From NCBI GenBank assembly GCA_050010115.1, contig JBEKLQ010000086.1, positions 1-18,143 on the forward strand: DNA of 18,143 bases, written 5' to 3'. A program made the translations under genes and the position numbers. This stretch comes from JAKACA01 sp050010115 (GTDB taxonomy: Bacteria; Actinomycetota; Acidimicrobiia; Acidimicrobiales; Bog-793). The first letter of the stretch is position 1. Each line of letters starts with the position of its first letter. The notes under the pieces were generated by a model. The model was not told the DNA's origin. It made no database searches and saw only the letters and a list, made by a program, of their open reading frames with translations. Of the stretch, positions 13,693 to 18,143 are shown piece after piece.

Positions 13693-15279
13693 ATGCCTCC
13701 GGAAGGGGCCGGCCTGCCCGCCGACCTCGCCACGTACTCCTTCTCGGAGAACGCCCCGTGGATCGTCGACCCTGACGACCTCCCCTGGCGTCGCGACGTC
13801 ACCGCCATCCGGGCGCGGACCAGGTCCGAGGTCCCACACCTCGTCCGGCGCCGGTACCTGCCGCCGTCGCGGCGCATCGCCCGCGTCATTCGCATCCTCG
13901 GCGAGGCGATCAGCCTGTGGTATGTCACCGACCGCCGAAAGGGCCGCTCCGAGTCCCGTCTCGGGCTGTCACGCCGGCTCCGGCTCGGCTTCGGCGAGCT
14001 CGGGCCCACGTACATCAAGCTCGGGCAGATCCTGTCCTCCGGTGACGGCATCTTCCCCGAGGACGTCGTCGGGCAGTTCAAACTGCTCCGCGACCGCGTC
14101 CCGGCCGAGACGTTCGAGAGCGTCAGGGCGACCCTCGAGTCCGAGCTCGCCGGTCCCCTCGCGGCCACGTTCGCCGAGTTCGACCCGGAGCCCATGGCGG
14201 CTGCCTCCATTGCCCAGGTGCACCGGGCGGTGCTGCGCACCGGCGAGCACGTCGTGGTCAAGGTGCAGCGCCCGCGGGTCGCCGATCTCGTGCGCCACGA
14301 CTTGGCCGTGATGAGCTTCGTCGCCCCACTCCTGGTCGGGCGCATACGGGTCTCGGCACTGGCCAACCCGCCGGCACTGATCGAGCTGTTCGCGGAGACG
14401 ATCGTCGAGGAGCTCGACTTCCGGCTCGAAGCGGCCAACATGCTGGACGTCGGGCGGGTGCTGGCGATGACGAACCAGCGCTCGATCATCGTCCCGCGCC
14501 CTCACCCGCGCCTCGTGACGAGGCGGATGCTCGTGATGGAGGAGCTGACCGGTTTTGCGTGGGACGACGTGGCAGGCATGCGCGACGCCGGCATCGACAC
14601 CCCGGCGGTCCTCCGGAGCGAGATCATCGCCTTCCTCGAGGGGGCGCTGCTCTACGGCGTGTTCCACGGCGACCTCCATGGCGGCAACCTGTTCGTCCAG
14701 CCGAACGGGCGCGTGGCCATGCTCGACCATGGGATCACGGGGAGGCTCGATGAGCCACAACGGTTGGGTTTCTTGAGGCTGCTCGTCGGCGCGTCGACGA
14801 ACGACGTCGAGGGCCAGATCGACGCCTTGCGCACGCTTGGGGCACTGCCGGCCGACGCCCGCACCGAGGACCTCATCAGGGATCTCGGGCTGGACCGCCC
14901 CGCCCAGGACATCGTCACGCTGTCCGCCGAGGAGCTGACGTCCCAGATGCGGGACCTCACCCGGCAGCTACTGTCCTACGGCGTCCACATGCCGAAGGAG
15001 CTGATGCTGTTCGTGAAGGATCTGCTCTTTCTCGATGGTGCGGTGGCCACGATGGCGCCGGAGATCGACCTACTCGGCGAGGTGGCCGTCATCGCCGCCT
15101 ACTTCGCCGAGCACCACGGCGAGCGCATCGCTGCCGAGGTGGGCGTGGACGTGCGCTCGACACCGATCGACCTCGATGGGCTGCGGGCATCGATGGGGCT
15201 CTCGACCGATACGCGCGAGATCAGCTACCGCGAAATCCAGGCCCGGCGCGAGCTGCTGAGGCACAAGTTCGAGAGCTGA
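13693..15279 (+). CDS. AarF/ABC1/UbiB-family atypical kinase-like protein
   Basis: A 528-aa member of the UbiB (ADCK, AarF) protein-kinase-like family. Members are ATPases linked to quinone synthesis or lipid homeostasis. Seen: the family KxGQ signature YIKLGQILSSGDGIFPEDV (K109, Q112), the Ala-rich loop AAASIAQVHRA (169-179), K190 in VVVKVQRP and EELDFRLEAANM. The catalytic HGDLHGGNLFV (325-335) and the metal-binding DHG at 345-347 are also present. The two C-terminal transmembrane helices common in bacterial UbiB are not evident, so it may be soluble or peripheral. ATG 13693 lies 5 nt after fabF with no good ribosome binding site, so it is probably read by coupling. Placement in a fatty-acid operon suggests a lipid-related role; that is inference. 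Confidence 0.92.
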   Translation: MPPEGAGLPADLATYSFSENAPWIVDPDDLPWRRDVTAIRARTRSEVPHLVRRRYLPPSRRIARVIRILGEAISLWYVTDRRKGRSESRLGLSRRLRLGFGELGPTYIKLGQILSSGDGIFPEDVVGQFKLLRDRVPAETFESVRATLESELAGPLAATFAEFDPEPMAAASIAQVHRAVLRTGEHVVVKVQRPRVADLVRHDLAVMSFVAPLLVGRIRVSALANPPALIELFAETIVEELDFRLEAANMLDVGRVLAMTNQRSIIVPRPHPRLVTRRMLVMEELTGFAWDDVAGMRDAGIDTPAVLRSEIIAFLEGALLYGVFHGDLHGGNLFVQPNGRVAMLDHGITGRLDEPQRLGFLRLLVGASTNDVEGQIDALRTLGALPADARTEDLIRDLGLDRPAQDIVTLSAEELTSQMRDLTRQLLSYGVHMPKELMLFVKDLLFLDGAVATMAPEIDLLGEVAVIAAYFAEHHGERIAAEVGVDVRSTPIDLDGLRASMGLSTDTREISYREIQARRELLRHKFES

Positions 15280-15333
15280 GCCCGGGCGCCCGGGTCGGAT
15301 CATGGATCATCAGGTCCACCGTCGCGGTCTCAC

Positions 15334-15348
15334 AAGGGGCTACCCCTT
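15334..15348. terminator. hairpin after the operon (first)
   Basis: AAGGGG-CTA-CCCCTT is a perfect 6-bp stem with a 3-nt loop, 55 nt after the kinase-like gene. The 3' side runs into TTTGG, not a U-tract. Likely part of the convergent termination region. Confidence 0.5.
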
Positions 15349-15350
15349 TG

Positions 15351-15366
15351 GGGACGTATCCGTCCC
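15351..15366. terminator. hairpin after the operon (second)
   Basis: GGGACG-TATC-CGTCCC is a perfect 6-bp stem with a 4-nt loop, 2 nt beyond the first hairpin. The pair of adjacent GC-rich stems suits a U-tract-free actinobacterial terminator. Confidence 0.5.
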
Positions 15367-15381
15367 TGAGAGGGGACCACC

Positions 15382-15474
15382 CCGAGCGCCGGTCCGGCGG
15401 CATCGGGCGTCGGGCTCGACGCCGAGCGCCAGGCAGGCGGCGTCGGGCGTCGGGCTCGGCGCCGAGCGCCGGGG
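15382..15474. repeat. 40-bp tandem repeat, 2.3 copies, between convergent genes
   Basis: The unit begins CCGAGCGCC at 15382, 15422 and 15462, an exact 40-bp period. The two complete copies are closely similar, and the best 35-bp block (15399-15433 against 15439-15473) has three differences. Each unit contains a near-palindrome; in copy 2 it is CTCGGCGCCGAG (15455-15466), so each can fold. It ends just before the stop codon of the dioxygenase gene. Confidence 0.88.
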
Positions 15475-15475
15475 C

Positions 15476-16291
15476 CTAGCCGGCTCCGGCGTTGCCGCCG
15501 ATGACGTAGGAGGTCATGGACAGCGACCCTCCGAGGTAGCCGTCGACGATCACCTGTGCCGTCTCGCCCGAGGCAACAGCCAGCCCTGCGACGTACAGCA
15601 ACGGTATGAAATGGTCGGGCGTCGGCGCCGAGACACCGAAATCCGGGTGGTCCTGCAGAGCCAAGGCACCCCCCGGGTCCTGTGTCATCGCCGCCTGGGT
15701 GTCCTCGTCAAATCGGTGTGCCCAGTCCGTGCCCCGATCGGCCATCGAGAAGTCGATGACGCGGAGGTTGTGCACGACATTGCCGCTCCCGAGGATCAGC
15801 ACGCCCTGAGCCCGGAGCGGCGCCAGCGCGGCGCCGAGCTCGAAGTGGTACTCGAGGGGCTTGTCGGCGTTGATCGCGAGCTGCACGACCGGGATGTCGG
15901 CTCCCGGAAACATGTGAGCTAGCACGACCCAGGTCCCGTGGTCGAGTCCCCAGCAGTCGTGGTCGAGGCCCATCCACGTCGGCTTGACGAGCTCCACGAC
16001 CTCGCCTGCGAGCCCCGGGTCGCCCGCGGCCGGATAGTCGAAGGCGAAGAGCTCGTCGGGGAAGCCGAAGAAGTCGTGGATCACGCGGGGTCGCTCCATC
16101 GCGGTGACGGCGCTGGAGTTCCAGTACCAATGGGCGGAGATCGCGAGGATCGCCCGAGGCGGCTCGCTGAGCGATGCAGCAACGCTCGACCACGCCTCGG
16201 TGTAGCGGTTGTCCTCGAGCGCGTTCATCGGGTTGCCGTGCCCGATGAAGGCGGCCGGCGTGAGGTCGTCGGTGGCACTGCTGGAAGCCAT
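15476..16291 (-). CDS. LigB/DODA-type extradiol dioxygenase (YgiD-like)
   Basis: A 271-aa class III extradiol ring-cleavage dioxygenase of the 4,5-DOPA dioxygenase group. Members open catechol-type rings using a metal held by histidines. Four candidate metal-ligand or active-site histidines are in place: H18 in FIGHGNP, the His of ISAHWYW, the His of GSGNVVHNLR and the His of PDHFIPLLY. KPTWMGLDHDCWGLDHGTW and GADIPVVQLAI are further family blocks. Bacterial YgiD acts on L-DOPA in vitro, but the natural substrate here is unknown. The start is ATG 16291, because AAGGA lies 7 nt upstream; a GTG two codons earlier is less well placed. It converges on the kinase-like gene and has no same-strand partner. 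Confidence 0.93.
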   Translation of the reverse strand: MASSSATDDLTPAAFIGHGNPMNALEDNRYTEAWSSVAASLSEPPRAILAISAHWYWNSSAVTAMERPRVIHDFFGFPDELFAFDYPAAGDPGLAGEVVELVKPTWMGLDHDCWGLDHGTWVVLAHMFPGADIPVVQLAINADKPLEYHFELGAALAPLRAQGVLILGSGNVVHNLRVIDFSMADRGTDWAHRFDEDTQAAMTQDPGGALALQDHPDFGVSAPTPDHFIPLLYVAGLAVASGETAQVIVDGYLGGSLSMTSYVIGGNAGAG

Positions 16292-16298
16292 GGGCACG

Positions 16299-16303
16299 TC
16301 CTT
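16299..16303 (-). promoter_or_regulatory. ribosome binding site of the dioxygenase gene
   Basis: AAGGA on the minus strand, 7 nt before ATG 16291; it decides between ATG 16291 and GTG 16297. Confidence 0.65.
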
Positions 16304-16491
16304 TCTCGATGGCGTGGCCCTATTAGTACCTCACGCCGCCCTACCGGCACCGCACCTCGCCCAGTGGCTCACGCCGCCGGGTTGCCCAGGCGGGATACCG
16401 GCGTCCAGGGGCCGGCCGTCGCGGTGTCGAGACCGAGCACCGTCGCTAGGGCGGCTGGCAGTCGTCCACACGCGCGCCGCAGGCAGCGGGA

Positions 16492-16615
16492 TCAGGCCAG
16501 CTCCTGGAAGGGATGCAGCGCACCGAGGCCGAAGATCGAGCCGAGGTCCACATAGAAACCCTCCGCCCTCTGCCCGGCGGATGATCACTCGCCGATCCAG
16601 CTCGCCATTGGGCAC
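16492..16615 (-). pseudogene. candidate frameshifted small gene, family not recognised
   Basis: On the minus strand one frame reads PNGELDRRVIIRRAEG and then becomes unconvincing. At that point a second frame takes over with EGFYVDLGSIFGLGALHP, then FQELA and TGA (16492-16494). The second frame has a nearby upstream stop, so it cannot be read alone. The switch lies at a 7-bp direct duplication (GAGGGCG followed by GAGGG, plus-strand 16559-16570). Removing seven bases gives one smooth frame through RRAEGFYVDLG. This suggests a gene of roughly 50-60 residues broken by a tandem duplication, or a sequencing slip. It rests only on amino-acid pattern, so confidence is low. Confidence 0.3.
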
Positions 16616-16654
16616 CGACTCGCCAGGGTCACTGTGGCGTTTGATATGTTCTTA

Positions 16655-16663
16655 TGCTATTCT
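16655..16663 (+). promoter_or_regulatory. extended -10 promoter upstream of the 134-aa gene
   Basis: TGCTATTCT is an extended -10 (TGn plus TATTCT) within the only strongly AT-rich island of the window (about 16637-16671). Transcription starting near 16670 would give a leader of about 140 nt containing the GC-rich repeats. TTGATA at 16641 is too close to serve as a normal -35. Confidence 0.5.
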
Positions 16664-16674
16664 GTGCAAATCCC

Positions 16675-16718
16675 CCCACCGGCAGGGCCCCCACCGGGAG
16701 GGCCCCCCTACCGGGAGG
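16675..16718 (+). repeat. three 15-bp tandem repeats in a presumed 5' leader
   Basis: Units CCCACCGGCAGGGCC (16675), CCCACCGGGAGGGCC (16690) and CCCCTACCGGGAGG (16705) are near-identical and adjacent. The early CCACC and late GGTGG (16717-16721) can pair, so alternative stems are possible in the RNA. Confidence 0.8.
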
Positions 16719-16802
16719 TGGCTCGGCGACGCCAGTTGCCCTCTGATCCCGCCGCACGCCTCCCTCCGCTGTCTCGGCCCCGGCGCGTGCCCATCAACCG
16801 TG

Positions 16803-16808
16803 AGGAGG
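16803..16808 (+). promoter_or_regulatory. ribosome binding site of the 134-aa gene
   Basis: AGGAGG ends 4 nt before GTG 16813; short spacing, but no better start is near. Confidence 0.6.
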
Positions 16809-16812
16809 CGCC

Positions 16813-17217
16813 GTGCGCCCGCCTGTAGACGACAGCGTGACCGCCCTGCTGAGGTCCCGCCTACCCGAGTTCGACGACCACTACCTCGACCTGGCGGACA
16901 TCTACGGGGAGGATCTCACCTCCGAGATCGTGCTCATGGAGCTCGCCGACTACGTCGCCAATCTCATCGTGGGTGGAAGGGGTGAAGCCACACTGGAGCG
17001 GTGTTTCGCAGCGCTCGACGAGCTGGCGGCTTACGGCGACGGCGGGCCGGAGCTCGTCGCGTACTCGTTCTTGAACGAGCTACCGCCCGCGACGCGCGAG
17101 GCGGCCGCCGGGTACTTCGGACCGATGGCGGCGCGCTTGGCTCAATGCCTCGAAAGCGGGACGATCGAGGAGTACCTGGAGGTTGTGGCCCGTGGTGGCG
17201 AGGCGCTCAGTCCCTGA
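16813..17217 (+). CDS. hypothetical acidic helical protein, 134 aa
   Basis: No characterised family is recognised with certainty. It is acidic and mostly helical: RSRLPEFDDHYLDLADIYGED (residues 15-35), then EIVLMELADYVANLIVGG (about 38-55), then an amphipathic helix with RCFAALDELAAYGDGG, then ELVAYSFLNELP and a final helical part with YFGPMAARLAQCLE. The pattern of helices around PEF, GD and SFLNEL resembles my recollection of small DUF7674-like proteins, but I cannot confirm this. No signal peptide or transmembrane segment is seen. GTG 16813 follows AGGAGG. The extended -10 and repeated leader upstream suggest its own regulated promoter. Its last 11 bases overlap the end of pheT on the opposite strand. 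Confidence 0.72.
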   Translation: MRPPVDDSVTALLRSRLPEFDDHYLDLADIYGEDLTSEIVLMELADYVANLIVGGRGEATLERCFAALDELAAYGDGGPELVAYSFLNELPPATREAAAGYFGPMAARLAQCLESGTIEEYLEVVARGGEALSP

Positions 17218-18143
17218 GCGCCGCCGGGAGCGTGGACTCGACGGTCTCGATGCAGCGCCGCCGCACGTCGCCGATCTCGGCATCGGTCAGCGTGCGGTCG
17301 AACGCGCAGAACCGGACACGGTAGGCCAGCGATCGCCGCCCTTCGTCCACACCCGGCCTGCTATAGACGTCGAAGAGCTCGACGGACTCGCACAGCTCGC
17401 CTGCCGCTTCCCGCAGCACGGATTCGACCCGTGCCGCCGGGACGGCTTCGTCGACGGTGAAGGCCAGGTCGACGTCACTCGAGGGGTAGCGGCTCACGGG
17501 CTCTGCAAGCAGCGGTCGGCGCGGTGCTGCCGCCAGCGACGCCACATCGAGCTCCAGCCAGCCGATCCGTTCGTGAGGCAGGCCGAACGAAGCGATCACG
17601 TCCGGATCGACCTCGCCGATGGTCCCGATCGGCGCTGCCTGGCCGGGACTGCCACCGCCGGCCACGAGCACGCCGGACCGAGCGCCGTGCAGCCCTGCCA
17701 GCGAGATCACCGGGCCGTGGTTCGCTGCGGCTGCGGTGCCCACCTTGGCCGCGTCCGCGCCGGCAGCCCATCCCTGCAGGACCTCGACGCCCGTGAGCGC
17801 GAGCGCGTCCGCCAGCACCCGCCATGCCTGCACGGCTGTGTCCGCGCCATCGCCCGACCAGGCCAGGATGAGCGCCACCCGCTCCCGCTCGATCGGCAGG
17901 CCGGTCTCAGCAGCGGAACCCGCCTCGCCATCGGCCTCCGCAGACCTGCCCGGAGCGGACGGGACGAACACGTCGCCGACTTCGAAGAGCCGGATCGACG
18001 GGTGCCGGTGACCGGAGTTGTAGCGCACGGCGGTCAGCAGGCCGGCGAGCAGGCCCGCTCGCAGCGCGGACTCCTCCGCCACCATCGGGTTCATCAGCCT
18101 CACGAGGTCGCGGTCCCATCCGGCCCGCGCTTGATCTGCGGGG
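17207..18143 (-). CDS. pheT: phenylalanyl-tRNA synthetase beta subunit, C-terminal part (runs off right edge)
   Basis: Beta subunit of the (alpha-beta)2 enzyme that charges tRNA-Phe. About 311 C-terminal residues are visible. The first part, LVRLMNPMVAEESALRAGLL, followed by YNSGHRHPSIRLFEVGDVF, is the catalytic-like core region of PheT. The last ~95 residues are the anticodon-binding (FDX-ACB, B8) domain with SRYPSSDVDLAFTVDE, ESVELFDVYSRPG and SLAYRVRFCAFDRTLTDAE. The frame is open to the window edge, so the gene starts outside. The inter-domain part contains Ala/Gly-rich low-complexity stretches. Its stop (TGA, 17207-17209) lies within the end of the convergent 134-aa gene. Confidence 0.96.
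   Translation of the reverse strand, partial: PADQARAGWDRDLVRLMNPMVAEESALRAGLLAGLLTAVRYNSGHRHPSIRLFEVGDVFVPSAPGRSAEADGEAGSAAETGLPIERERVALILAWSGDGADTAVQAWRVLADALALTGVEVLQGWAAGADAAKVGTAAAANHGPVISLAGLHGARSGVLVAGGGSPGQAAPIGTIGEVDPDVIASFGLPHERIGWLELDVASLAAAPRRPLLAEPVSRYPSSDVDLAFTVDEAVPAARVESVLREAAGELCESVELFDVYSRPGVDEGRRSLAYRVRFCAFDRTLTDAEIGDVRRRCIETVESTLPAALRD

Larger units (their letters stand above)
16298..16812. other. 515-bp stretch without an intact gene
   Basis: Holds the dioxygenase promoter region, where the 11-mer CTCACGCCGCC occurs twice (16330-16340 and 16368-16378). It also holds a candidate broken small gene (minus, about 16492-16615), an AT-rich extended -10 promoter (16655-16663) and a repeated GC-rich leader (16675-16718). 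Other open frames here lack coding character. Nothing further is recognised. Confidence 0.6.

Noticed and set aside
9078..15279. polyketide or specialised-metabolite cluster
   Set aside because: The condensing enzymes, ACP and reductase are single-domain and match housekeeping FASII; no modular synthase, tailoring or export genes accompany them.
16331..16615. intact 94-residue minus-strand gene
   Set aside because: After about residue 17 the frame loses protein character, while another frame becomes protein-like at a 7-bp duplication. It is listed as a possible broken gene instead.

Overview
The window reads as a chromosomal core-gene segment from a high-GC actinobacterium. GTG and TTG starts are frequent, the genes carry very GC-rich third positions, and a PdtaR-like ANTAR regulator lies near polA, as in mycobacteria. 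The set also includes a DtxR/IdeR-type regulator, an EcfS-EcfA-EcfA' fusion like mycobacterial Rv2326c, and a discrete FASII operon. I lean towards Acidimicrobiia or a related deep lineage, but this is inference from gene content. No phage, integrase, transposase or CRISPR array is visible.

Left part (1-4544). The 5' part of polA runs off the left edge on the minus strand and diverges from a DUF4282-type membrane protein with a Pro/Gln/Tyr repeat tail. A DtxR-family metalloregulator with two changed metal-ligand positions follows. It converges on pdtaR (ANTAR response regulator), which follows a 94-aa coiled-coil protein and ecfT on the minus strand.

Centre (4541-8914). A large single-chain ECF transporter subunit (S-like membrane region plus two ATPases) is translationally coupled to ecfT. 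tRNA-Leu(CAA) lies divergently upstream of it and is followed by a long symmetrical hairpin. Then come a LysE-family exporter and a divergent endonuclease/exonuclease/phosphatase-family enzyme with an in-frame Ala-Gly-Gly repeat.

Fatty-acid block (9078-15279). A tightly packed plus-strand operon holds fabD-fabH-fabG-acpP-fabF and an AarF/UbiB-family kinase-like gene. GTGA or TGATG overlaps join fabD/fabH, fabH/fabG and acpP/fabF. Together FabD loads malonyl groups on ACP, FabH starts chains, FabF elongates and FabG reduces; no dehydratase or enoyl reductase is in the window. FabD carries an extra C-terminal lipoyl/biotinyl-like domain without the modifiable lysine.

Right part (15280-18143). 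Hairpins and a 40-bp tandem repeat separate the operon from a convergent LigB/DODA-type dioxygenase. A 0.5-kb stretch without an intact gene follows; it holds a candidate frameshifted small gene, an AT-rich extended -10 promoter and a GC-rich repeated leader. The leader precedes a 134-aa protein of unknown function, whose end overlaps the end of pheT (3' part, running off the right edge).

A recurring theme is that several genes without a Shine-Dalgarno sequence have a TANNNT box 6-8 nt before a GTG or ATG start. This points to leaderless mRNAs.
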